DNA of 64,000 nt, taken from Palleniella intestinalis (GTDB taxonomy: Bacteria > Bacteroidota > Bacteroidia > Bacteroidales > Bacteroidaceae). The notes below the pieces were generated by a model, which did not search any database, had not been told where the DNA came from, and was given only the letters and a program-made list of their open reading frames with translations. This document shows, in pieces, positions 44,839-53,354 of the stretch. The number at the start of each line of letters is the position of its first letter. Position 1 is the stretch's first letter. A program made the position numbers and the translations under genes. The DNA lies in contig NZ_JABKKG010000002.1 in assembly GCF_013166595.1 (NCBI RefSeq), positions 248,001-312,000 on the forward strand. The letters are read 5' to 3'.

Positions 44839-45918
44839 TTAGCGGTCTTCATTGTTTGAGTGAGGAAAACTTCTTCCTTTTGCTTCCCATTTCTTTCTTA
44901 ACGATTTCATTTTGTTTTGCCATTGAGAGATTTCAGAGGGGGAGGCATTTCTATTTCCTGCGAAAGCAGCTGCAAGCATACTGTCGTATTTACTATATGT
45001 TGATTTATCTGAATTATATGCACGTTGTTCCGACATATTATATTTGGTATTTCCTCCAGACGATTTGGAATTCCTGCTATTCCCGCCCTCTATAGCATTA
45101 TTGGAAGAATATGATAACGAACTACTTCCGGATGAATCTGAAATTTGTTGTAATTGATTGGATAAATTGGCAAAGGCTGCAGACCAATCTTCCCAAGAAC
45201 CTAAAGCCTTTTTCCAAGCTGCGTTCCATTCAGATTTAGACTGTTGTACATATGAGGCATATTCTCGAGATGAAGATATAAAAGAAATTTCGTCTCTACT
45301 GACATTTTCCGTAGTCCAATTACCGTCAGTTTCTAAATAAATACAGATACCATCACAGACGCCGTCTTTAAATTTTGAAATTAACAAATCTCCATTTTGA
45401 AAGAATATGGCACCAAAGCCATTCGGCAAATCAGAAGAAAATTCACCTATATAGTAAAATTTTTCAGTTTTAGCATCCGATAAGTATTTTATTGGAGAAA
45501 CTACACTGTCTCCATAGTTATCAATGGGAACATCATCTAAAAATTTACCAATATAGATGGCCTCGCCAGCTGAATTATAGCAAATACCATTTCCGTTCTT
45601 AATTCCATTTTTGAATCGACCAACGTAGACAGTTGCATTGGGGCAATTGGATATATTCTCCTCAGGGGAGGCTATAAACATTCCTGTGCCATTAAATACT
45701 TTATCTTTGAAATCTCCGATATAAATACTTTCATCTTTTCCTTGATAAAGTCCAGAACCTGAAATCTTGCCCTTAATTTTTTGCGCAACAAAAATCCCTT
45801 TACCGTTTTTTTCAGTAACATGCGTCGTAGTCGCAGAAATTGGAATTGGGTAGTTATAAATCTGTGCCTGCAGAAGTAAGCACAGATTTACAAGTATTGA
45901 CAGTATAGTAATTCTCAT
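44839..45918 (-). CDS. Secreted MORN-repeat protein
   Basis: 359 aa with a signal peptide (1-19). Six or so MORN-type repeats (GSGLYQGKDESIYIGDF, GTGMFIASP, NGNGICYNSAGEAIYIGKF, NGFGAIFFQNGD) occupy residues 50-200. A Ser/Asn-rich low-complexity segment (about 255-300) and a helical basic C-terminus follow. MORN repeats mediate membrane or protein contacts, but the role of exported bacterial ones is unknown. The region is AT-rich compared with the pyr genes. Confidence 0.8.
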   Translation of the reverse strand: MRITILSILVNLCLLLQAQIYNYPIPISATTTHVTEKNGKGIFVAQKIKGKISGSGLYQGKDESIYIGDFKDKVFNGTGMFIASPEENISNCPNATVYVGRFKNGIKNGNGICYNSAGEAIYIGKFLDDVPIDNYGDSVVSPIKYLSDAKTEKFYYIGEFSSDLPNGFGAIFFQNGDLLISKFKDGVCDGICIYLETDGNWTTENVSRDEISFISSSREYASYVQQSKSEWNAAWKKALGSWEDWSAAFANLSNQLQQISDSSGSSSLSYSSNNAIEGGNSRNSKSSGGNTKYNMSEQRAYNSDKSTYSKYDSMLAAAFAGNRNASPSEISQWQNKMKSLRKKWEAKGRSFPHSNNEDR

Positions 45919-45920
45919 AT

Positions 45921-46207
45921 GTTAAATGTTAAATTTTACATCACCTAAATCTTGCCATTTCTGCATCCATTTTGAAGCTTTTTTCTTTAACCTCTTTTAT
46001 TTGCATATCGTGGATGCCTTTGCTAGTAAGTTCCAAATAGTATGTTTCACCATAAATAGTATGTTTCACCATCGGCAACGTTAAATGTTACACCACCTAA
46101 ATCTTGCCATTTCTGCATCCATTTAGAAGCTGTTTTTTCTTTAACCTCTTTTATTTGCATATCGTGGATGCCTTTGTTAGTAAGTTCCAAATAGTATGTT
46201 TCACCAT
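45921..46207 (-). repeat. Tandem duplication of a gene 3' end
   Basis: Copies at about 45921-46052 and 46080-46207 share nearly all bases. A 19-bp piece (AAATAGTATGTTTCACCAT) is repeated once more at the junction. The second copy is the present 3' coding region. The first encodes an out-of-frame alternative ending (WQDLGDVKFNI) that was probably the original C-terminus. Confidence 0.85.
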
Positions 46208-46535
46208 CGGCAACGTCAAGTGAAATTTCTCCTTTGTAAGTGTTTACGTTACCGTTACTAGGCACGGTGAACAGTAATGTTCCGGTAAGAAGGATTTTGC
46301 CTTCCCCGTCTAACACTATTTTATGGTAACAACCATTACGCTTTTCCATTGTTCCACCTGGTACGTTCATCGTCTTAGTGATGGAACCGTTAAGTTTACA
46401 TACCTCTGTACCATTGATAGTAATTGAGGTGTCAGTGTTATACATGCTCTTTAAGAACACGTAGACATTACTTTCGGCTAAAACACTGGCAATCGCTGTC
46501 ATAAGGACTGCAACTAAGGAAATAATTCTTTTCAT
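46047..46535 (-). CDS. Small secreted protein with rearranged C-terminus
   Basis: 162 aa from MKRIISLVAVLMTAIASVLA (signal peptide); a Met two codons earlier is also possible. The mature part begins ESNVYVFLKSMYNTDTSITI and includes PSNGNVNTYKGEISLDVADG and YYLELTNKGIHDMQIKE, a beta-sandwich-like pattern of small Bacteroidetes exported proteins. The C-terminus (VADGETYYLW) arises by readthrough into a duplicated segment and is likely not ancestral. A structured leader with a terminator lies just upstream. Confidence 0.65.
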   Translation of the reverse strand: MKRIISLVAVLMTAIASVLAESNVYVFLKSMYNTDTSITINGTEVCKLNGSITKTMNVPGGTMEKRNGCYHKIVLDGEGKILLTGTLLFTVPSNGNVNTYKGEISLDVADGETYYLELTNKGIHDMQIKEVKEKTASKWMQKWQDLGGVTFNVADGETYYLW

Positions 46536-46568
46536 TTGCATTACTTTTTGGTGGTCTTGTAGCCCGGT

Positions 46569-46795
46569 CGACCGTTATAAATTAAAAAGGCGTGGGCTGC
46601 TATGCCACGCCTATGAATGAAGGTGGTCGGATTACCTTTGAAAGTAGATGTGGAAATAACAGCTCCACGCCATACGACGTGGAGACAGTTACGACCTCTC
46701 TTGCTTTCTTGAGTAAGTTTCCGACGCTTCTCATTCACAAGCAGAAGACATAACGCCTCGTGTATTAATATGTTATAAAATGGACGAATCCATTT
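46569..46795 (-). ncRNA. Candidate structured leader RNA with intrinsic terminator
   Basis: On the minus strand, a promoter (TAACTTTG at 46809-46802, TTG about 18 nt upstream) precedes about 230 nt with several pairings: the hairpin CTCCACG/CGTGGAG, an enclosing GGTCG/CGACC, and finally AGGCGTGG/CCACGCCT followed by TTTTT. Thus the transcript can end before the small secreted-protein gene. A 121-codon reading frame covers it, but its start lies upstream of the promoter and its product looks unlike a protein. It could be a riboswitch, an attenuator or a small RNA. The class was not recognised. Confidence 0.5.
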
Positions 46796-46801
46796 CGATT
46801 G

Positions 46802-46830
46802 CAAAGTTAATAAAAAAATATGAATATCAA
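46802..46830 (-). promoter_or_regulatory. Promoter of the candidate leader RNA
   Basis: TAACTTTG on the minus strand (46809-46802), followed by C, with TTG at 46830-46828, matches the consensus closely. Confidence 0.6.
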
Positions 46831-46965
46831 AAAAATATCCCACATATTTAATTTTATTTTTGTTCACCCTATCTTTCGCATCTTTATTGCTGCTACATAA
46901 AAACAAAAAACTTTAACTGATTTAATTTAAACCTAAAACATGAGAATGCTATTGAAAAGTTTCAC

Positions 46966-46973
46966 TATCTTTG
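46966..46973 (+). promoter_or_regulatory. -7 element of the ZIP transporter gene
   Basis: TATCTTTG lies 27 bp before the ATG at 47001. An upstream TTG start would overlap this element. Confidence 0.5.
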
Positions 46974-47000
46974 TGGTCTGAAACAAAAAAACAGAACTAT

Positions 47001-47780
47001 ATGAGCGCATTATTTTCAGTACTTATTATCCCTGTCATAGGAACGACAATCGGAGCCGCATTTGTCTACACGATAAAGGACACAATACCACCACTCACGA
47101 AAAAAGCATTCATGGGCTTCACAGCCGGCGTGATGATAGCCGCTGCTGTCTGGTCACTGCTCATTCCTGCCATGAACATGTCGGGAGGGGAAGGCGTGAG
47201 CCGCACCATGCCTGCCATTTTGGGCTTTACGGCAGGAGTGGCATTCCTTCTGGTGATGGACAGTATCATACCGCATCAGCACGGAAACGATTCATCATAC
47301 GAAGGACTGAATTGCGACATGTCACGCACATGGAAACTTGTGCTTGCCATTATCCTCCATAACATTCCGGAGGGAATGGCTATCGGTGTGGCGTTTGCAG
47401 CCGTAGCGGAAGGCAGTGCCTGCATGCCGGTGGCAGGAGCACTTGCACTGGCTGTCGGCATTGCCATACAGAATGTGCCGGAGGGAGCTATCGTGTCACT
47501 CCCGTTGCGTGACGCAGGCAACACCAAAAACCGCGCTTTCATCATCGGAGTACTTAGCGGTGTGGTTCAGCCGGCAGCGGCACTGCTCACGATATGGCTT
47601 GCCTCCGCTGTTGTTCCGCTTATGCCTTTCCTGCTTGCGTTTGCAGCAGGAGCAATGCTCTATGTCGTGGTAGAGGAGCTTATCCCTACGGCATCGCAAG
47701 GCTCCCACTCCAATCTCGGCTCTATCGGGTTCACCGCCGGCTTCCTGCTGATGATTATCCTTGACGCAGCATTGAACTAA
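47001..47780 (+). CDS. ZIP-family divalent metal transporter
   Basis: 259 aa with eight hydrophobic segments. The metal-site helices are plain: HNIPEGMAIGVAF (TM4) and IQNVPEGAIVSLPL (TM5). The His-containing loop (PHQHGNDSSY) fits a ZupT-like zinc importer that may also move Fe or Mn. The start at MSALFSVLIIP is chosen because an earlier TTG lies in the promoter. A long terminator hairpin follows about 120 bp after the stop. Confidence 0.92.
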   Translation: MSALFSVLIIPVIGTTIGAAFVYTIKDTIPPLTKKAFMGFTAGVMIAAAVWSLLIPAMNMSGGEGVSRTMPAILGFTAGVAFLLVMDSIIPHQHGNDSSYEGLNCDMSRTWKLVLAIILHNIPEGMAIGVAFAAVAEGSACMPVAGALALAVGIAIQNVPEGAIVSLPLRDAGNTKNRAFIIGVLSGVVQPAAALLTIWLASAVVPLMPFLLAFAAGAMLYVVVEELIPTASQGSHSNLGSIGFTAGFLLMIILDAALN

Positions 47781-47900
47781 TCCATGCGACTGTTGGAAAA
47801 AATGTGATACAAAAGTAATAATATTTTTTCAACCTGCAATAGTTTGACATATTCTGTCGTGCCATGAGTAGTCCAAATACCATTCTGCATCTATCCACAT

Positions 47901-47947
47901 AAATAAACAGCACCTTTATAGACCGGCTATAAAGGTGCTGTTTATTT
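47901..47947. terminator. Perfect 21-bp hairpin terminator
   Basis: The stem 47901-47921 pairs exactly with 47927-47947 around ACCGG, with AAATAA/TTATTT at the ends. It ends the ZIP transcript and perhaps transcripts from the other side. Confidence 0.85.
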
Positions 47948-48005
47948 ATGGAACACTCTGAGGCAAATAATAGACAGTACTCCAATCAGCTGCCATAAAA
48001 AAACA

Positions 48006-48037
48006 GAGCATGTCCCTTAAACATAAGAGACATGCTC
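48006..48037 (-). terminator. Terminator of tRNA-Gly
   Basis: Read on the minus strand, GAGCATGTC pairs with GACATGCTC and is followed by TGTTTTTTT, directly after the tRNA. Confidence 0.85.
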
Positions 48038-48046
48038 ATTAAAAAG

Positions 48047-48119
48047 AGCGGCAAACGAGGCTCGAACTCGCGACCCTCAGCTTGGGAAGCTGATGCTCTG
48101 CCAACTGAGCTACTGCCGC
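48047..48119 (-). tRNA. tRNA-Gly (anticodon CCC)
   Basis: The minus strand folds into a cloverleaf: acceptor GCGGCAG/TTGCCGC, D arm with AGCTCAGTTGGCAGAGC, anticodon stem TCAGC/GCTGA around TTCCCAA, and T arm GGTTCGA-type (GAGTTCGAGCCTC). No CCA is encoded. A promoter (TACCTTTG on the minus strand, 48137-48130, TTG about 20 nt upstream) precedes it. Confidence 0.95.
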
Positions 48120-48129
48120 AAATGCGTTG

Positions 48130-48160
48130 CAAAGGTAATAATAAATTTCCATTCGCACAA
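48130..48160 (-). promoter_or_regulatory. Promoter of tRNA-Gly
   Basis: The minus strand has TTG at 48160-48158, a 20-nt spacer, then TACCTTTG at 48137-48130, followed by the tRNA about 10 nt later. Confidence 0.7.
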
Positions 48161-48344
48161 TATTTTCCGCACATTTTTTGCAGCCAAAAAGCATCGGAAG
48201 AGCTTTTTTGCTGCCACAAATCCCAACAAGACAGCAAACAGACCACAAAAAGAATGACGGGATGCCATTCCTCACGGAACAGCAACCCGTCGGGTTACTG
48301 CGTATCAGAATATTCAACTTACGTAACCCAAAGCAAAGATGTTA

Positions 48345-48418
48345 CCCCGAATCGGCAATCAGACCATAAGCAGCTGTTTCATGGCTAAGCCGGCATAATG
48401 CCTGATTGCCGATTGGGG
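48345..48418. terminator. Hairpin after purF
   Basis: CCCCGAATCGGCAATCA (48345-48361) pairs with TGATTGCCGATTGGGG (48403-48418), with a smaller stem possible inside. The remaining sequence between the tRNA and purF (48120-48445) shows only a short palindrome, AACCCGTCGGGTT (48284-48296). Confidence 0.7.
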
Positions 48419-48445
48419 ATTATGGTTCGTTTGGCATGATAACTA

Positions 48446-50200
48446 TCACCGGGGAGCCGCACAATTCTCCTCAAACCAGTCTACGAACGCGCGGTTGCAC
48501 AAGCGTATGCCACCCGGAGTAGGATAGTTGCCGGTGAAATACCAGTCGCCGCCATGTTCCGTACATGCCGCATGAAGTCCTTCAAGGCTTTGGAAGACAA
48601 GCTCAATCGGTGTGGAGACATCCTCCGTGCGCAGCAGCCTGACCATCTCCTCGTTAAGCTCGTCCACGGTGAATGCGGCATAAAGTTCCTTGACAGGCAG
48701 CGACTGCTCCCCTGCAGGCTTCTCAAGTTCTTTCATGCACTGCGTGTAAACATCCTCGATGAGCTGCTTCATGCCACGCCTTTCCAGCAAGGAGACGCAG
48801 GCACGGAAAGCGATGAACTCCTCCATTCGTGCCATGTCTATGCCGTAGAAGTCGGGATAGCGTATCTGTGGCGAACTGCTGACAATGACAATCTTCTTCG
48901 GATGCAGACGGTCAAGGATTTTTATGATGCTCTCTCGCAAGGTCGTCCCCCTCACAATCGAGTCATCAATGACCACGAGATTGTCCTCGTAAGGACGCAC
49001 TATGCCATAAGTGACATCATAGACATGGGCAGCGAGGTCGTTGCGCAGAGTGCCTCCGGTGATGAATGTGCGCAGCTTTATGTCCTTCCACGCTATCTTC
49101 TCGAAGCGGACATCGTGCCCCTGCTTCATGAATCCGTGGAGCATGCCGTAGTAAGCCACTTCGGCTGTGTTGGGGATGAAGGAAAAGACCGTATTGTCCA
49201 CGTCACCACCCAAGGCTTCTGTTATGGCAGGCACAAGTTGCTCGCCAAGACAACGGCGCTCACGGTAGATGTCCCTGTCGTTCCCACGGCTGAAATATAT
49301 CCTTTCAAAACTGCATGGTGCGAGGTGTTTCGGCTGTATTATTTCCGAGACAGCAATCTCGCCGTTGCGCCTTATCGACAGTGCATTGCCCGGAAGAAGC
49401 TCCTTCAAGCTCTCCGCATCAAGGTTGAATGTCGTCTGAAGCACCGGACGTTCGGATGCCACCGCCACAAGTTCGTCGTCATGATAGTAGAACGCAGGGC
49501 GGATGCCCCACGGGTCACGCATAACAAAGAGTTCTCCGGAACCTGTCAGTCCGCAGACAACATAGCCTCCGTCGAAGTCCTTCATCGTCGTCTCCAAGAC
49601 ATTCCCGATTTCCATGTGCGCATCGATGTAGTCCGTTATCCCTATTCCCTCCAGTCCTTCCGCCTTCGCTGCCGAGAAATTGCGCTCCACCTCACGGTCA
49701 AGCCGGTGTCCCATAAGCTCAAGCATTATATACGAGTCACTGTATATGCGTGGGAACTGCCCTTGCGCCGTGAGTTTGCGGAAGATTTCGTCAATGTTCG
49801 TCATGTTGAAATTTCCGCACAGGCAAAGATTCTTCGCGCGCCAATTGTTGCGGCGCAGGAAAGGATGTACGAATGTCAGCCCACTCTTTCCTGTGGTCGA
49901 ATAGCGCAGATGCCCCATCAGCAGTTCACCGGCAAACGATTCGTCAACACGTGAGAATATCTCCGTTATGGCGTCCTTGCCCTGTGCCTTCTCACGGAAC
50001 ATGTACTCCTTCCCCGGAACAGCGTCAAGGTGGACAGAGGCAATGCCTGCCCCCTCCTGACCGCGGTTGTGCTGCTTCTCCATCATCAGGTAGAGCTTTC
50101 CCAGACCATAAGCCCTTGTCCCATACTTCTTTTCGTAGTATTCCAGCGGCTTCAGAAGGCGCACCATTGCTATGCCGCACTCGTGTTTCAGTTGTTCCAT
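48446..50200 (-). CDS. purF: Amidophosphoribosyltransferase (long Bacteroidetes form)
   Basis: 584 aa. The Ntn glutaminase nucleophile Cys is at residue 8 (MEQLKHECGIAM), so a short propeptide must be removed. The glutaminase domain includes GLGKLYLMMEKQHNRGQEGAG and GHLRYSTTGKSG (shortened). The PRPP-binding loop VIDDSIVRGTTLRESI is in the second half. It makes phosphoribosylamine from PRPP and glutamine, the first step of purine synthesis. The protein is longer than E. coli PurF (505 aa) because of a C-terminal extension. Repeat cluster 5 lies immediately upstream. Confidence 0.93.
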   Translation of the reverse strand: MEQLKHECGIAMVRLLKPLEYYEKKYGTRAYGLGKLYLMMEKQHNRGQEGAGIASVHLDAVPGKEYMFREKAQGKDAITEIFSRVDESFAGELLMGHLRYSTTGKSGLTFVHPFLRRNNWRAKNLCLCGNFNMTNIDEIFRKLTAQGQFPRIYSDSYIMLELMGHRLDREVERNFSAAKAEGLEGIGITDYIDAHMEIGNVLETTMKDFDGGYVVCGLTGSGELFVMRDPWGIRPAFYYHDDELVAVASERPVLQTTFNLDAESLKELLPGNALSIRRNGEIAVSEIIQPKHLAPCSFERIYFSRGNDRDIYRERRCLGEQLVPAITEALGGDVDNTVFSFIPNTAEVAYYGMLHGFMKQGHDVRFEKIAWKDIKLRTFITGGTLRNDLAAHVYDVTYGIVRPYEDNLVVIDDSIVRGTTLRESIIKILDRLHPKKIVIVSSSPQIRYPDFYGIDMARMEEFIAFRACVSLLERRGMKQLIEDVYTQCMKELEKPAGEQSLPVKELYAAFTVDELNEEMVRLLRTEDVSTPIELVFQSLEGLHAACTEHGGDWYFTGNYPTPGGIRLCNRAFVDWFEENCAAPR

Positions 50201-50227
50201 TTCTTGTAATTATCCTTTATCATAGTC

Positions 50228-50306
50228 AAAGGTAACCTTTCACCCTGCCAAAGGTAACCTTTTACAAGGCAAAGTGTAACCTTTCACATGGCGAAAGGTT
50301 ACCTTT
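50228..50306. repeat. Cluster 5 of the AAAGGTNACCTTT intergenic repeat
   Basis: Cores start at 50228, 50250, about 50272 and 50294, exactly 22 bp apart. The first, second and fourth are perfect 13-bp palindromes, and the third has one inserted base (AAAGTGTAACCTTT). This is the cleanest cluster, between pyrG and purF on the minus strand. Confidence 0.92.
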
Positions 50307-50335
50307 TGTTTGGCTTGAGGAAATCCCCTGTTTTC

Positions 50336-51910
50336 CTATCTCCCTATTGCCGTTTTTATGAAGTCCATAAACAGCGGATGAGGATTAAGCACGGTGCTTT
50401 GGTATTCAGGGTGGAATTGTGTCCCGACAAACCAACGCAGCTCAGGAATCTCGACAATCTCGACAAGGGAAGTCTCCGGATTCTTGCCTGCACATTTCAT
50501 TCCAGCCTCCTCGAAACGGCACAGATAGTCATTGTTGAACTCATAGCGGTGGCGGTGGCGCTCACGGATAAGTCGCTCTCCGTAGATGGCTTCCATGCGC
50601 GACCCTGCCTCCAGCTCGCAGTCATAAGCACCGAGGCGCATAGTGCCGCCAAGGTTTGCTATGTCCTTCTGGCCGGCCATAAGGTCAATGACAGCATGCT
50701 TCGTCTTCGCCATCTCCGTACTGTCGGCGTCCTTCAGCCCAAGGACGTCACGCGCAAACTCGATGACCATCATCTGCATTCCAAGGCATATCCCGAAGCA
50801 CGGGACATCATTCTCACGGGCATATCTGACGGCAGCCACCTTGCCTTCCGTCCCTCGCTGCCCGAATCCCGGACAAATCACCAGCCCGTCCTGCCGCTCC
50901 AGCAATGCCATGTCGAGATGTTCCGAGTCGATGAATGTTATCTCCACCTTCCTGTTATTGTATGTGGCAGCATGCGAAAGACTCTCGCAGATGCTCTTGT
51001 ATGCGTCCTGCAAAGCATATTTTCCCACAAGTCCGATGCGCACAGCCTCCTTTGCACGCTTGCGAAGTTCGATGAAGCGGTTCCATGGTCCAAGCTCCGG
51101 AGTCTCGCCGACAGGTATTCCCATTTTCCTGAGAATAGCAGCGTCAAGCCCCTGCCGCTGCATGCTGACAGGGACTTCGTAGATACTCGGCATGTCCTCG
51201 CTTTGTATCACGCACTCCAAAGCGACATTGCAGAAGCCCGCAACCTTCCGGCGCAGGTTGTCATCAAGATGCAGTTCTGTGCGCAGGATAAGGATGTCCG
51301 GCTGTATCCCAACGCTCTGCAGTTCTTTCACACTGTGCTGTGTCGGCTTTGTCTTCAGCTCTCCGGCGGCTTTGAGATAAGGGACATAAGTAAGATGAAC
51401 CGTCACCGCATCCCTGCCAAGCTCCCATTTCAGTTGTCGGATGGACTCCAGGAACGGTGCGGACTCTATGTCGCCTATCGTTCCGCCTATCTCTGTGATG
51501 ATGAAGTCATAGCCGTCCTTCTCCAAATATTTCATCCTGCGCTTTATCTCGTCCGTGATATGCGGCACCACCTGTATCGTCCTGCCAAGGTAATCGCCAC
51601 GGCGCTCCGCCTCGATGACCGATTGGTAGATTCGCCCGGTTGTCTGCGAGTTATGGCGTGTAGTGGTGATTCCCGTGAAACGCTCGTAATGCCCGAGGTC
51701 AAGGTCTGTCTCCATGCCGTCGGAAGTGACATAGCATTCGCCATGCTCGTAAGGGTTCAGCGTGCCCGGGTCTATGTTTATGTACGGGTCAAACTTCTGT
51801 ATCGTAATCCTGAAGCCACGCGCCTGCAGCAACTTTCCTATGGAGGCAGAGATTATTCCCTTGCCCAACGACGAGACGACACCACCCGTCACAAAAATAT
51901 ATTTGCTCAT
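50336..51910 (-). CDS. pyrG: CTP synthase
   Basis: 524 aa. The synthase domain starts KYIFVTGGVVSSLGKGI and contains GGTIGDIES. The glutaminase domain has the nucleophile Cys in CFGICLGMQ and the GTQFHPEYQS His-Glu. It makes CTP from UTP using glutamine. It lies 8 bp downstream of the ammonium transporter stop and upstream of purF, in a run of nitrogen-using genes. Confidence 0.97.
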   Translation of the reverse strand: MSKYIFVTGGVVSSLGKGIISASIGKLLQARGFRITIQKFDPYINIDPGTLNPYEHGECYVTSDGMETDLDLGHYERFTGITTTRHNSQTTGRIYQSVIEAERRGDYLGRTIQVVPHITDEIKRRMKYLEKDGYDFIITEIGGTIGDIESAPFLESIRQLKWELGRDAVTVHLTYVPYLKAAGELKTKPTQHSVKELQSVGIQPDILILRTELHLDDNLRRKVAGFCNVALECVIQSEDMPSIYEVPVSMQRQGLDAAILRKMGIPVGETPELGPWNRFIELRKRAKEAVRIGLVGKYALQDAYKSICESLSHAATYNNRKVEITFIDSEHLDMALLERQDGLVICPGFGQRGTEGKVAAVRYARENDVPCFGICLGMQMMVIEFARDVLGLKDADSTEMAKTKHAVIDLMAGQKDIANLGGTMRLGAYDCELEAGSRMEAIYGERLIRERHRHRYEFNNDYLCRFEEAGMKCAGKNPETSLVEIVEIPELRWFVGTQFHPEYQSTVLNPHPLFMDFIKTAIGR

Positions 51911-51918
51911 ATTTTATG

Positions 51919-53316
51919 TTATTGTTTGTTCTTTTCACGTATATGCTCCTCATACTCGGCAAGCTCGCGCTCACCGATATGCGCCAGTCCGTAATGCTCA
52001 TCGTGCTGCGAAAGGTCAAGGCCTACCCTTTCACTCTCAAGGGAGACGCGCATCGGAATCAGACGGTCGATAAGCCAATAGCCGAAATAGCTCATGCCGA
52101 ATGTGTAGACGAAGACAATCACTATCGCCAGAAGATGGTAAAGGAATACCACAAAGCCGTCCCATGTGCCTGCCACCAGCCCTTCCCGGATAAAGATGCC
52201 TGTAAGCACCGTGCCGAAGATACCGCCTGTTCCGTGGGTAGGGAAAACATCAAGTGCATCGTCTATGCTGGACTGTGCACGCCAATATACTGCTGTGTTG
52301 CAGATAAGTGTGATGACAAATGAGATGAAAATGCTCTGCCCTACCGTTACATAGCCGGCAGAAGGTGTTATTGCCACAAGACCGACCACGCAGCCCACCG
52401 CCGCTCCCATTGCCGAAGGCTTGCGCCCACGGAGACAGTCGAAGAATATCCATGTCATCATCGCTGTGGCAGAAGCTGTGTTTGTGTTAAGGAAAGCCTT
52501 CACCGCCAGCCCGTCAGCATGCAGCGAACTGCCGGCGTTGAACCCAAACCAGCCCAGCCAAAGCATTGCCGCGCCAAGAAGGACGAAAGGGATGTTTGCC
52601 GGTTCCTCTTTCTGCGTGCTGCGCTGACGGCGACCGAGGAATATTGCTCCCGCCAAGGCTGCCACACCGCTTGAGGCATGCACGACAATGCCGCCGGCAA
52701 AGTCAACCACGCCCCATTTCAGGAACAGCCCGTCGGGATGCCATGTCATGTGAGCCAAAGGGCAGTAGATGAGGAAAAAGAAGAACACCATGAACCACAT
52801 GTATCCTGAGAACCTTACGCGCTCTGCAAAAGAACCGGTGATAAGCGAAGGGGTGATAATGGCGAACTTCATCTGGAAAAGGGCGTAGAGAGCCAATGGG
52901 ATTGTCGCGCCGCCCAAGACCTTGCCTGTCGGTGTGACATAGGTGTCTGCACCGACATTTTGGAACATAAGGAACGACAAGGGATTGCCTATGACTCCTC
53001 CAATGTCGTCACCGAAACAGAGCGAGAAGCCTACCGCCACCCAAAGGACCGAGATGAGTCCCATGGCAATGAAGCTCTGGAGCATGGTGGAGATGACATT
53101 TTTCGCCCCAACCATTCCTCCATAGAAGAATGACAGTCCGGGAGTCATCATCAGCACGAATATCGTGGCGGTTATGAGCCATGACACATCCGCTCCGTTT
53201 ATCTTTGACCAATCAGCCTCGAATGTCGGTTCTGAAGCAAACAGTCCTGCGAAAGCGATGACGGTGATAACGGTCATCAGCACTATCCAACGTCTCTTGA
53301 CAACAATCTTTTCCAT
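51919..53316 (-). CDS. amtB: Ammonium transporter
   Basis: 465 aa with about eleven to twelve membrane segments after an N-terminal signal-like helix. Conserved family segments are MTPGLSFFYGGMVGAKN, LAHMTWHPDGLF, DFAGGIVVHASSGVAALAGA (with the channel His) and VFPTHGTGGIFGTVLTGIF, containing the second channel His. It conducts ammonia/ammonium across the inner membrane. It lies between gltD and pyrG. No glnK (PII regulator) gene is adjacent, unlike in many bacteria. Confidence 0.96.
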   Translation of the reverse strand: MEKIVVKRRWIVLMTVITVIAFAGLFASEPTFEADWSKINGADVSWLITATIFVLMMTPGLSFFYGGMVGAKNVISTMLQSFIAMGLISVLWVAVGFSLCFGDDIGGVIGNPLSFLMFQNVGADTYVTPTGKVLGGATIPLALYALFQMKFAIITPSLITGSFAERVRFSGYMWFMVFFFFLIYCPLAHMTWHPDGLFLKWGVVDFAGGIVVHASSGVAALAGAIFLGRRQRSTQKEEPANIPFVLLGAAMLWLGWFGFNAGSSLHADGLAVKAFLNTNTASATAMMTWIFFDCLRGRKPSAMGAAVGCVVGLVAITPSAGYVTVGQSIFISFVITLICNTAVYWRAQSSIDDALDVFPTHGTGGIFGTVLTGIFIREGLVAGTWDGFVVFLYHLLAIVIVFVYTFGMSYFGYWLIDRLIPMRVSLESERVGLDLSQHDEHYGLAHIGERELAEYEEHIREKNKQ

Positions 53317-53354
53317 ACCTTAAACGTGTTTATGTGGGTTCTACAATGGATTAA

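Noticed and set aside
46541..46906. 121-codon minus-strand protein
   Set aside because: The start lies upstream of a good promoter, the sequence is full of stable hairpins and a terminator, and the composition is unlike its neighbours; treated as a candidate RNA instead.
48554..49954. 466-codon open frame on the plus strand opposite purF
   Set aside because: It mirrors purF codon by codon, has no recognisable domain and no promoter; long antisense frames are common opposite strongly biased genes.
50288..51994. 568-codon open frame on the plus strand opposite pyrG
   Set aside because: Complete overlap with a clear CTP synthase gene; the product is Cys/His/Arg-rich without any domain.
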